Positions 11,906 through 22,351 of a stretch of 64,000 nucleotides of DNA are shown in pieces. The stretch is from Gnetum montanum (Eukaryota; Streptophyta; Gnetopsida; Gnetales; Gnetaceae). The position numbers were made by a program, and so were the translations under genes. How positions within the stretch are numbered: position 1 is the first letter of the stretch; the number at the start of each line of letters is the position of its first letter. Below the pieces are notes generated by a model. That model worked only from the letters and a program-made list of their open reading frames with translations, was not told the DNA's origin and did no database searches. Location: NCBI GenBank assembly GCA_015680685.1, contig MNCI01000596.1:89677-153676 (forward strand). The letters are read 5' to 3'.

Positions 11906-12117
11906 CCAGAGACCTCGCGCAAATCCTGTACGCCCAAATAGCAAATACGAAAGAAAGCAATTAACCGAGGCAAGATTAGAGCGTACCTGCATGCCAATCC
12001 AGGCCATGATGGAATCCTAGGCCTAGGCAAACACTGAAGCATGGCCTCACTTTCCTCCACGAAGGTCAAGCTGGGCTCCTTCCTCCCCTAGCCTTCTACT
12101 TCCTTTCCCTTACCCAT

Positions 12118-12470
12118 CGCTTCACGCCGACCTAAACCTTGCACGCTGGGCTTTGGTCCTATACGCCACGCTAATTTCTGCACGCTAGGGTTTTAGCCCT
12201 ACATGCTCAGGTTTTATCTTGCATGCTGCGCTAAACCCTACACACCGAAGATGACTGTTCCTTCACATTGACGCCGTGGTTCCAAGGTTCACGCTGAAAC
12301 TATTGCCTGAAGTCCACATTCACGCTGAAACTGTCGCCTGAAATGTACGTTCACGCTACAACTTGGGTTTAAGCTCACGCTGCGATTTGGCTCAGGGTCA
12401 CGCTGCCTTTGTTGACTGATGGGTTCACGCTTACGCCTTGCATTATATATACTGCCACATTGACCCCACC
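12118..12470 (-). promoter_or_regulatory. Candidate promoter of the antisense gene
   Basis: Upstream of the minus-strand ATG lies about 320 bp filled with CACGCTG, TACACGC and TTCACGCTG words, the same vocabulary as the U3 of the LTR. Distal to it is TATATATAA on the minus strand (12451-12443), 335 nt before the ATG. A TATA box and 5' UTR of that size would be reasonable for a plant gene, but transcription is inferred only. Confidence 0.5.
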
Positions 12471-12856
12471 GCCGCCTTGAATATTTTATTCAATTTAATC
12501 AAAATTAAGCAAAGTACAAAGTACGAGCAAATGCAAAATAAAAATAATGAGATAATGAACACTACCACATACCATATTCCCTTGCAAAGCAATTTCGGTT
12601 GCCCGCACTGAACATTTTAGCGCAAACTCCTCAGTACAGATCATACATTAACTAGACATCATCAACAAATGGTTAAATGGCCTAGTAAGGCCTTAAACTG
12701 CCACATACGGCCTGGTAAGGCCCTAAACTATCACATTTGGCCTAGTAAGGCCTTAAATTACCGTGAAACTACCACCGCATACGTACACATGATTTATGTT
12801 TCCTAGAAATGTGTAACAATCCCTACTAGCTCACTCTACCCTCTATTTATTGGCAG
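12471..12856 (+). repeat. Spacer before RT with GGCCT-TAAACTG repeats and a sense splice acceptor
   Basis: Three copies of GGCCT(A/G)GTAAGGC-CTTAAACTGCCACA lie at about 12675-12765, recalling the arrays at 7120-7350 and 16320-16860. The stretch ends in a pyrimidine-rich segment followed by TTATTGGCAG and then GAGCAAGCC (exon from 12857). This would make a good acceptor for a sense intron joining protease to RT. Ogre-type Tat elements are known to splice an intron at exactly this place. I could not fix a matching donor near 7000-7120. Confidence 0.5.
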
Positions 12857-14560
12857 GAGCAAGCCTGATGAATTACCAGCATCTATTCACACCATTGACC
12901 ATCGATGGACCATACGGAAAGATCATAAGAGAAATCAACATAAATTCTATCAACTTAGGTCGATCAACAGATGACACATTTGTAGCCTCAACACAACAAA
13001 CATTAGACAGCTATGAAGGTATGACAAAATCCTTGGACATATAAGCTAACAGCATCACTGAAGACCCTTTAACTAAAACCCCCATAGCTATGCTTGATGG
13101 TGAAGTTAAGGTATTAAAATTGAGCACACTATTGCAACCTCAACTAGCCAAAGACATAGAATACGTGCTTCGAGACAACATAAGAGCATTCACTTAGTCT
13201 TACACTGACACACCTGGGTTAGATCCTCGAATCGTACAACACAATATTATACTCAATCCAAAATTAAGGCCAGTGAAACAAAAAGCACGAAAGGTTAAGC
13301 CTGAGGTAGCATTGGCAGTTTGCAATGAGATCACCAAACTTTATCAGGTTGGGTTCATATAGGCTGTCGACTATGCTGACTGGGTATCCAACATGGTCAT
13401 TGTCCCAAAAAAGAACAGAAGCATCTACCTCTGCATTGACTTCCGAGATAAAGGATGATTTTCCCCTGCCTAGCATTGATCAACTAGTTGATTCGACCGC
13501 TAGACATGCCTTGTTATCTTTCATGGATGGATTTTCAGGATATAACCAGATACGCATTAACCTAGAACATTAGCTCAAGACTACCTTTATGACACCATGG
13601 GGTACTTTTTGTTACACGATGATGCCATTCGGTCTCAAGAACACCAGGGCCACATATCAAAGGGCAATGAAATTTATTTTTAGTGATTACATACTTCATT
13701 CACTCAATGATTATGTGGATGACATTGCAATTAAATCAAAAACACCAGAGCAACACATCCAAGACTTAGATTTGGTCCTAAAACGTTGCTTAAAATATGA
13801 ACTTAGGCTCAACCTAAAGAAATGTGTCTTCGAGGTAAAAACAGGCAAGATGCTAGGTTTTGTAGTGTCAAAAATAAGAATACGAGTAGATCTAGATAAG
13901 GTTAAAGCTGTCATCAATCTAAAACCATCAAGCAACCTTACGGAACTTCAGGGTCTACAAGGTAGATTATAGTTCATCAGGCGTTTCATAGAAAAACTAA
14001 TGGACAAGTTGAAACCTATGAACCATTTGCTACGAAAGAATGTCCATTTTGAATGGACTCCACAATGCCAGGAAGCATTTGATAACATTAAAACGACACT
14101 TTTTCAACTACCGACAGTGTACCCTCCATAGAACAATAAACCCTTATATATCTACCTTGCCACATCGGATTTATCGATTGCATCTATGCTTTGTCAGAAA
14201 CGAGAAGATGGAACCGAAGTCCCTGTGTACTATTTAAGCCATGCATTAGTGGCCCACAAAAAGAAGTACAATGAGGTGGAGAGGTCATGTTTATCCCTTG
14301 TATTTTCCCTAAAGAAATGACGACATTACCTCTTCCATAACCAAGTCAACATAATCTGCAAAGATAATGTGCTCAGAGCCATCACCGGTAACATCTACGA
14401 GTCAAGCAGAATAGCACGTTGGAAAGCCATGATAGCTGAATTCGACCTACATTACATATCACAGTCATCAGTCAAGCATCAAGCCATAGCGAACCAATTG
14501 ACTACATCACCAACACATGATCAAGCAACAATAGAGCCAGAGTTTCCAAACGAAAATGTG
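12857..14560 (+). pseudogene. Element A reverse transcriptase and RNase H (broken)
   Basis: RT copies the genomic RNA and RNase H removes the template. Visible in order are SNMVIVPKK (about 13390), DDFPLPSIDQLVD (about 13450), SFMDGFSGYNQIRI, TPWGTFCYTMMPFGLK (13592 on) and the catalytic YVDD (13712-13723). Next come LRLNLKKCVFEV, the RT-RNase H connection FEWTPQCQEAF and an RNase H core with VYYLSHAL. A small deletion near 13430-13450 shifts the frame; from 13589 one frame carries on into integrase with a few stops (13573, 13972, about 14130 and 14320). Confidence 0.9.
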
Positions 14561-15181
14561 AGCGCGATAGACATAGTTCTCGATGATTATGAAGCCATTT
14601 TGAACTTTGATGGAGCATCCACTTCTCGAGGGGGAAGTGTTGCCACCATCATCACCTATCCCTCTTGGGAGATTCAACCCTTTGCTTACCGCTTCAACTT
14701 TCACTATACCAACAACATAGTAGAGTATGAGGGTCTCCTTAGGGACCTTACAGCAACGTTAGCTTCCAACATCACGCGACTTGTAGTCAAAGGAGACTCA
14801 CAACTAGTTTTAAACCAAGTCACAGACATCTATACATGCAAAGCACAACATTTAAAACCATACTATGATTTGGCTAAGCACTTACTAAAGCGATTCGAAA
14901 GTATAAATGTGCAACATGTTTCCAGAAACGATAACACCATCGTAGATGCACTCGCCACGTTAGCTCTAAACATATTGCCCAACATGTTCCACATGTTGCC
15001 TAGCTCCATAATCAGTTGTGCTAAACCCATAACTGATACTCCCGATGAATTACCAATTGCCTCCATTAGTACAACACGCGTGGTAGAATGGTATGATGAC
15101 ATAAAAGAGTACCTTCTGCGCAGTGAAACACCGCAACACCTAACTAATGCACAAAAGGACGCAGTACCAAAACATTCTTGA
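14561..15181 (+). pseudogene. Second, archaeal-type RNase H of element A
   Basis: The open frame at 14369-15181 contains LNFDGASTSRGG (catalytic-Asp strand), NNIVEYEGLL (catalytic-Glu helix), VKGDSQLVLNQV (third acidic residue) and RNDNTIVDALATLA. This is the order of a type-1 RNase H of the plant/archaeal type that Tat-lineage elements carry between the usual RNase H and integrase. This segment is free of internal stops, one of the better-preserved stretches of the pol gene. Confidence 0.85.
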
Positions 15182-16318
15182 CAATATGCACTGGTAGGAG
15201 ACACATTGTGTCGTCGATCCTATGAAGACATACTATTAACATGCGTTAGTAGCACTGATAGCAAAACCATCGTCGAGCAAGTACATGATGGACTATGTGG
15301 AGGACATATAGCGCCTAAAGCAACGGTGACAAAAATAAGACGTTTGGGCTATTATTGGCCACACATGGAGTATGACTATTTCTACAAGGCCAAAATGTGT
15401 AGTATCTGTCAAAAATATAGCAATCTAATACATGTTCCACCAAATGAGTTGCATATGGCACAAATCACTTGGCCTTTACAGAAGTGGGGGTTAGACATTA
15501 TCGAGCTGATAACTCCTCCATCTTCCATAGGACATAGCTTCATCATAACCGCGACAGAGTATTTCAAAAGTGGGTAGAAGCTATTCCCCTTAGAAAGACC
15601 ACATCTAAACACATATGCAACTTCGTTCTCGAAAACATTGTGATCCGTTTTGGCATTCCAATGACCATCATCACTGATAATGAGGCACAATTCAGCAGTG
15701 CCGAAACTAGAACTTTTCCTAGGGATCATACATTCATTTTCATCTCCATACTACCCTCAGAGCAATGGACAAGCTGAAGCTACAAATAAAATCCTCATCA
15801 CAGTGCTCAAAAAGATGCTTACTCAAAGCAAGAAAAGATGGCACGAACAGTTAGTGTACGCACTATGGGCTTATCGTACTACGCACCAGACTTCTATAGG
15901 TAAAACACCATATAGTCTTGTTTATGGTTCAGAAGCTGTTTTACCCTTGGAATTACAGGTACCGTCTTTAAGGATCACACTTTCTAGACTCCTCGACGAT
16001 GGTCAAAACTATAACTTACGCATTGTTGACTTGGACTCGGTGGAGGAGGAATGTACACGTGCACTCGATCAGATTGAGTGGTACCAAAAGCAACAATGAC
16101 AACACCATCGACATGATGTTCATAAGCATCCTATCAAGAAAGGTGACCTTGTACTGAAAGCCGTTCGGGAACACACAAATAAATTCTCAACCAACTGGGA
16201 AGGGTCCTACTTGGTCACCAAAGCATACGACAACGAAGCATTTAAACTAGCCGACATGGAAGGGAATGAACTGGTGCATCCAACCAACCATTTGTACTTG
16301 AAATCGTTCTACGTTTGA
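15182..16318 (+). pseudogene. Element A integrase (broken)
   Basis: Integrase inserts the cDNA into the chromosome. The N-terminal HHCC zinc region lies at about 15280-15415 (HDGLCGGH ... CSICQKY). The core D, D and E are seen in WGLDII (about 15490), ITDNEAQF (about 15675) and NGQAEATNK (about 15765). The C-terminal part runs through YRTTHQTSIGKTPY to the final TAA/TGA region at about 16318. A frameshift near 15690-15740 and stops at 15577 and 16099 disable it. There is no chromodomain, as expected for Tat. Confidence 0.88.
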
Positions 16319-16870
16319 ATGAACTCAGGTATGAGCTCGTCTTGGAATCATGACGATAAACTGATACCACAGCTCGTCTTGGAATCATGATGATAAACTG
16401 ATACCACAGCTCGTCCTGATATCATGACGATAAAATGATACCACAGCTCGTCCTAGAATCATGACGATAAACTAATACCACAACTCGTCCTGGAATCATG
16501 ATAATAAACTAATACCACAGCTCATCCTGGAATCATGATGATAAACTAATACTACAGCTCGTCCTAGAATCATGACGGTAAACTGATACCATAGCTCGTC
16601 TTGGAATCATGACGGTAAACTAATACCACCAAACATCCACAATGACAATAAACTAGCACCTATTCAATACGACATTAAACTGCCACAGTCTCATTCGCCA
16701 AAGTCTGCTAAGACTATAAACTGGTTTCCCTCTCCATAGTCCGCCAAGACTATAAACTAGCAATGTACCATCCGCTACGATGCTAAACTGGTAATGTCCA
16801 ATGGGTTATGATATAAAACTAACCCACAACAATCCATTGTGACTATAAACTGGCAACTTCATCTCTAGCC
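16319..16870 (+). repeat. Post-integrase tandem array, about 40-bp unit
   Basis: About eight copies of a unit close to AGCTCGTCTTGGAATCATGA-CGATAAACTGATACCAC run to about 16630. They then grade into looser TATAAACTG words to 16870. The array is non-coding and lies between integrase and the 3' LTR, where other Tat elements carry variable arrays or antisense ORFs. Confidence 0.9.
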
Positions 16871-17878
16871 TCCCGATCTGTAGTTGCATTCAAACTTCAG
16901 TAGAGCCGCTGCCTCGCTTGTCATCAGTTAATCCTAACAACATTACTTCCATTCATATCAGTGCCTGAAATCTCATCTAGTGCCTTTGTTTCATCAGTAG
17001 CTATTCAAGTCTAAGCTTACTTACTGACTAGTGGTTTTCTTGTCTTCTTGGAGTTGTGTTTGCAGGATGACACTCAAAGGCGTTTGTACAAGAATGCACT
17101 TCGTTACAGCAGCAAGGTACAACGTTGTTTCTAACACATGTGACAAGGCTAATCAAGCCATTCATTAGTACATCTCCCCTTACATATCCCACCTATCCCT
17201 CAACATATTCTACTTACTTACATCCTGGACACACCCAGTGCAACCTAAAACATTGAGCACACTGTTGCACACTGCAACAATTTTAAGCAGTTGCAACCCA
17301 CAACATGGCATTTGAGCATGCGCACAAGATCAAAACGAAGCTCTATGCTAAAAACAATCTGGCAAGAAGGTAGTTGTCTTGAAAGCAAATACTCATGTCT
17401 CAAATGCTCAAGTAACATTTCATTGCATGGCTTTGGCTCTCCGCCAACAGGTTCCCTTTAAACACTAAATGAAGGCCCTGTTCCTCCAAAGAACGCAACA
17501 CATCATCACGTGGCTTTGGTTGTGCCAACAAGTCCTCTTAAATACCAAACAAGAGTCTTGTGCCGCCAAAGGACGTACACCTCATGTTTTGATCCTAAGT
17601 CTGCTAGAAAATGGCTAAACAATGGCTATTGACAAAGATCAGCATGACTCGCACACATACCAGAGCACCCCCTTCGCCATGTACAATCCCTTAATCAGTA
17701 TCCAATCCCCACAATTTCTACTTTCTTATCCAGCCACAAACTTTGTCTCACCAACCTATATACTACTGGACATGGCGCGATGACATTTGGTCAAGTGTCG
17801 AAGGACAATATCTCTACTAAGTTGCTTGTGGTGTTTTGTACTTCTTTGTTGATGCTTCTCGAGTCGATTCCTCTAAGC
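16871..17878 (+). other. 3' untranslated region of element A
   Basis: I find no coding sequence here. It holds a two-copy direct repeat of about 85 bp (about 17435-17510 and 17515-17590), each with a CATC/GTGGCTTTGG...CCAACA...CCAAAG-ACG pattern. The rest is unremarkable. Confidence 0.55.
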
Positions 17879-17897
17879 GTCAACAAAGAAGGGCCAA
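17879..17897 (+). other. Polypurine tract before the A 3' LTR
   Basis: CAACAAAGAAGGGCCAA directly abuts the TG of the 3' LTR. This is the expected place for plus-strand priming. It is purine-rich but not pure. Confidence 0.6.
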
Positions 17898-19412
17898 TGA
17901 AACACCACAAAATTCTGAGCTTAGTACTTCTCCACAGAGAATCGAGCTAAGTCATGATGCTCCCTAGCATGACTAAAACTTGAGGACCTCACAAACAACT
18001 TCAAGCAAAGTCGAACTCAACAAGAAATGATTCCCTAGGATCCACAGAGGACTACAGCGACATCTAGCGTTAAACTTGGTAGATTTTGAACTCAAACTCA
18101 ATTTTCACTGAGTATGCAGCAAGTATCCAACGTATACGCCTAGCATGCATCCCCAACGTATACGCCCAGTGTATACACCTAGTATGTACGCCCAGCATGC
18201 ATCTCCAACATGTGCGACCAGCACTTGACCTCAAAGATTACCTAAAATAGACACTTCGGAGCAAGACTTCGTACAAGACATCAACTCATAGGAATAAAGC
18301 AATTGTTAGGCATCATCATGGGCTCCAGAAAATTGAATTTTGGCCTCGAAACCATGTACTTTGGAGGTCATACGCTGAGCATGTACATTCTGCACGCCCA
18401 GCGTATATGCCCAGTGTGTACAGCGTGTACGCCTAGTGTGTAGCACAATGTATACCAATCAAAGCTCTCCAGAACCATGTCAGATCAAGTACAACCAAGT
18501 TGAACATCCACAGGCAGCATTCTCGTGACATCCGAATTCAAATCTGAGGGCCGAATTTGATGCTTCCTGTTGTAGCAGTAGTTTGTAAAAATGACTTCTT
18601 TTGTTTTAGTCAAGTCTATACACCGAGTTCACACGCCCAACGTGTACATGCTGGCGTACAGCAGTATACGCTGGCATGCAGCAATATACGTTGGCATGCA
18701 ACACGTTGTACACTTGTAAAATTTCATTCTTTCGCACTCAGTCAACGCACCACATGTCACCCGACCCGAGAGTCCAACATCCCACAGCCAATCATCCCCT
18801 CTCAGATCCGAGTCTAACGTCTAAACTTGTATAAAAACCCTGATTTTTTGATTAGATCCAGGTTCGAAAAAGGAAAAGATCGGAGCAAAAATTTGGGGCA
18901 ATACACACAAAGAGAAGATCCAGAACACGACATCCTGAGGCTAGACTTCCACCTTGCACGCTAAGCATATAGCCTTCACACTGTGCTTGCAGTAGAATCC
19001 AGCAAACAATCATCCCCCTGACATCCACCGGAGCCTTCCATCTGCCTTGTGTCAGATTCACAACTGCATTAGACCGGTGCATTGTAACTTTCCGTTTTGC
19101 AATAATATTGTCACATTTCTTTTGCTAAGATCTACCACAGTTTTTCGTTCATTCTTGTTTACTACTGTTACATTTCTGTACGTTTACGCTCTAGTTTACA
19201 TTTATTACACCGTTTGCATATAACCTAGTGTATCGCATATTGGCATACGTTCGGGGAAATCCTTGTCTGATCTGCATGCAAACCACCTAAGGTACTCTAC
19301 CTTCGTTAGTTCCAGCTTGCCCTTAGGCGAAGGTAGGGTCTTCTGTGCTTCTTAGGTGATCTCTTAGTCTCTGTTCCGTTCTAGCTAGAGACCAACGATT
19401 TCGGACAGTACA
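17898..19412 (+). repeat. 3' LTR of element A (1515 bp)
   Basis: It starts TGAAACACCACAAAATTCTG and ends GACAGTACA, directly followed by the target duplication AGGCC. It keeps a U3 stretch (about 18205-18410) that is absent from the 5' LTR. TATAAAAA is at 18830-18837. Differences from the 5' LTR are mostly transitions. Confidence 0.92.
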
Positions 19413-19417
19413 AGGCC

Positions 19418-21780
19418 TACCCAGGTTGCCAGTGGGGATGGTCTTTGAAGGAGAAGAGACTAACACGTTGCCCACTATTGGGCTTTGGGTAGGTGAGGGC
19501 CCATCATGTTGTGGCACCCTAATGACAAACGATAGTTGTTTGGGAGTTGTTGCTATGGGGCCAGCTCATTGTGGCACCTTGATGATGAAGGGTTACATCA
19601 TGTCAATTTAACATCTTAGTGGATGGTTACTGCTAGTTTAACGTCTTAGCGGATGGTTGCTGTGGAACCTTGGCCACAAAGGATGTTGTGGATACTTGAG
19701 GTTGCACTTTGATCACAAAAGGAGGACTCTTGCTTTTGGAAGTCAAGGGAATCCTTGCCTTGCTGGGAGGTACTCAGATCACAAAAGGTTACTATGCAAG
19801 TTTAGAATTTCCTCCTATGCTGATGGAGTTTATGACATAGGGGCATCATTTGCATTGGATTAGCTCACTACGTTGAGCACCAATTTTCCCCTTTTTATCA
19901 TTCTTTGCAGATCATCTTGCAAAGCTTGAAAATTTTTTGTACTATGACCAGACATCTGATGGTAATGATAGTATTGATCCAGTTGGAAATGTTGCAGGAC
20001 CAAAGGCTCATTCAGTATTACTAAGGTAGGGTTCCTCAGTAGCTCACAATACCTGTCATGTCATTGGCAGGTAGTTTTTGATACTTGTTTGTATTGGATT
20101 TGCTCGACTTTCAAGAGTTGATCCAATAACTCTGAGGGTTTCATTGGTAATGGGGTGTACTTTGAGCAATCATTATGCTTAAAGTGGAACCTTGTAGTGG
20201 GTTGCACTATGGCCCTTGCTGATGTAGGTGAGTTGGTGCCAAAGTTGGCAGCGTTGTCTATTGGGGCCTTAAGCTGCTTAGCCTTTGCGGCCTGGTTGGT
20301 CACTTTTGTAGGTGTGGCTACTATTGCCACTATTGTGTTTTGCTTAAATGCATGTTGGTTCCTATAGGCCACATAGGCTAGGTCATTGCTTGTTTACACT
20401 GCCTCCTCTATGCCCTTCATTTGGGTAAAGGCTTGGCTAAGAGAATTTAGGGCCAAGTAGTACACTTTTAACTTGATGAAGTTGTTAACTACACCCTTAA
20501 AAATGGCCAACATGTGAGTCTCTACTAGTGGTTCACAAATTTCTTTCAAGGTGGTGCTCCATTGTTCGATGATTTTGGCCATGGGCTTTAGGGATCCCTG
20601 CTTGACCTACATGAGCTGGTTAAGAGTTGCTTTAGGTTTTAGGTTGTACCTAATGCATGTCACAAACTAGTTAAGGAGATCCTCCAGGGAAGAGATTGAG
20701 GCCCTGGGTAATGAATGGTACTAGTCTAAGGCCTTACCAGTGAGAGACATGGGGAAGATGTGCATGATGGCATGTGGCCATGCTTGCAAAAGCTGGCACT
20801 CAGACCTGAATGTGACCAAGTGCACATGGGGTTCACCTTCAACATTGTACTTGATGAGTTGAGGTAGTGGAACCCTAGTTTGGAGGATTAGGGGTGGTAC
20901 TATAGGACTTATGGGATTATCCTAGTAAATTTCCATCATCTTGAAGGTGTTGGAGGAGGCGGCCTTGAGCTAGTTGATCTCCTCTATTAAACTTTGGATC
21001 AACTAGAGTGCCTGATCCAAGCTCAAAGGTGTGCCAACTGGTTGCATTGGCTAGGCTTGTGTGGGTTGCATAGCATAGGGCAAATTTTGGTTGCAGAGTA
21101 TGTTAGTTTAACATCGTAGCAAGTGGATGCAGTTGATGCGTTGGCTACGCGATGGACACAGTAAGCGAAGTAGGCCACACACACGTGGGTTGGATTGATG
21201 CCAAGGGCACCATTGAAATACATGGGATGTAAGATGCTTAAAGTTTTTGGGGCTGAGACGTGGCCCCTGCATGAATGCATGGTTGTACAAATGTAACAGT
21301 TGCTTGCAAGGAAGGTTGAACTAGCATGGTTACCATCTCAGAGAGGATAGGTGAACCCAACCAAGGAGGGGCCATCCTAGGGAGTGGTTGTTGGAAGATG
21401 GTGTCAATAGGGCTCTTGCATTTAGAGTGGGCCTCAAACTCATCTTCTTCCTCCTGTGAGGCTTCCTTGTAGGTTGTCCCCACATCATGCTCGTTTGCAC
21501 GGACTAGTTGGAACAGCAACTGGTGGTAGGACTCTATGAGTGGGATTATATCGAACAAGGTAGGATTATATTCTCATCTGTCTTGGTGGACTCGTTCATA
21601 GTTCTATTTTGCCTCTAAGTCAAGGCAATCCACGAGTAGTCCTGCTTGGATTTTGGCACAAATAAAATTGTGTTGTTCATGGCTGAGCACAGCATGCTTT
21701 GGGTGGATTGTGATGTCAAATGTGTTAGACACCGACATGGAAGGTTGATCTAGATTCATGTTCACAAATCGAGTTGTAAG
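19418..21780 (-). pseudogene. Element G gag (broken)
   Basis: On the minus strand the N-terminal part (about 21777-21240) contains EQHNFICAKIQAGLLVD, matching EQYNFICVKIQAGLVVD in A, then FDIIPLIESYHQLL. The capsid part (about 20990-20390) has PLPQLIKY, LTGKALD-stop and SSLEDLL blocks in the same order as A. The nucleocapsid region has a decayed knuckle (YYHYHQMSGHSTKNF, about 20010-19960, cysteines lost) and PFVIRVPQ-type repeats near 19500. Many stops make it inactive. It is interrupted at 19417 by element A. Confidence 0.83.
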
Positions 21781-21782
21781 CA

Positions 21783-22130
21783 TTGTTGTTTGCAAAAAAT
21801 GGCTAACTTTGAAAATTGCAGAAAAATGCCTAAGTCTACTGATAGCAGAAAATGGCTAAGTTTGGAAACTGCAAAAAATTGACTAAGTGTAAAACTGTGA
21901 AAAATTGGCTAAGTATGAAATTGCAAAAATTTGGCTAAGTATGAAAATGCAGAAAAATGCTAAGTATGAAAATGTAGAAAAAATGGTAAGTATGAAAATA
22001 CAAAAAAAAATGGTTAAGTTTGCCGGTAGCAAAAAGTGGCTAAGTATAAAAATGCAAAAAAATGACTAAGTATGAAAATGCAAAAAAAAAATGGCTAAGT
22101 GTAAAACTACAGAAAAAATGCTAAGTATGG
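21783..22130 (-). repeat. Element G leader tandem array, about 28-bp unit
   Basis: About a dozen copies of AAAAAATGGCTAAG-TATGAAAATGC (plus-strand reading) with varying A runs lie between gag and the primer-binding site. This is the same position as the 47-bp array of element A but has an unrelated unit. Confidence 0.85.
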
Positions 22131-22328
22131 AGACTACACTCCACACCAACTATGCTCTCCACTTACTATGCTCAGAGAGTGAAGACTTAGAAAAAAGTGA
22201 AGAACAGTGTGATTTAAGTTGCTACACAAGGTCTCAAGGAGATTGACAACGGGGACCAATCTACACTGATAGGGGTGCAAAGAGCATACAAAGACAACCA
22301 CAATGGAGTGTAAAGAAGGAAATGGAAA

Positions 22329-22346
22329 GCTCTCCTTCTAGCACCA
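22329..22346 (-). other. Primer-binding site of element G
   Basis: Minus-strand TGGTGCTAGAAGGAGAGC lies five bases after the LTR end ACA (22352). It nearly matches that of element A. Confidence 0.8.
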
Positions 22347-22351
22347 AAAAT

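Larger units (their letters stand above)
7824..12117 (-). pseudogene. Antisense eight-exon accessory gene inside element A (FCP1-like region, transposon accessory region, helical region)
   Basis: Exons on the minus strand are 12117-11987, 11487-11038, 10962-10691, 10599-9553, 9438-9190, 9104-8902, 8807-8023 and 7925-7824. All seven introns are GT-AG (499, 75, 91, 114, 85, 94 and 97 bp), several with GTAAGT or GTAAGG donors. Exon phases join correctly throughout except for one 1-nt shift in exon 6. The start is the ATG at 12117; the end is a TAG at 7826-7824. The coding sequence would be about 3.24 kb, roughly 1,080 residues. Nine premature stops (seven TAG, one TAA, one TGA) are each one transition from CAG, CAA, CGA or TGG. 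The weakest junction is the exon 5 donor. The function is unknown. Retained introns show that it was not acquired from a spliced mRNA. Confidence 0.82.
937..19412 (+). mobile_element. Element A: complete Tat-like Ty3/gypsy LTR retrotransposon carrying an antisense spliced gene
   Basis: The element is bounded by two LTRs starting T(G/A)AAACACC and ending GACAGTA(C/T)A. Both copies of the 5-bp target duplication AGGCC are intact (932-936 and 19413-19417). The order is LTR, primer-binding site, tandem-repeat leader, gag, protease, a 5.8-kb block holding an antisense multi-exon gene, RT, RNase H, a second archaeal-type RNase H, integrase, a 40-bp tandem array, a purine-rich tract and LTR. The second RNase H after the first is a hallmark of the Tat lineage. 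Stops and frameshifts throughout show that the copy is inactive. It sits inside another member of the same broad family, element G. Confidence 0.93.

Noticed and set aside
11545-11964. Forward ORFs with repeated Tyr/His/Cys-rich peptide
   Set aside because: Translation of the tandem array in intron 1; periodic codons and no independent signal.
16319-16650. CRISPR-like or satellite array
   Set aside because: Simple head-to-tail 40-bp repeat within the 3' region of element A, with no spacers and no cas genes.
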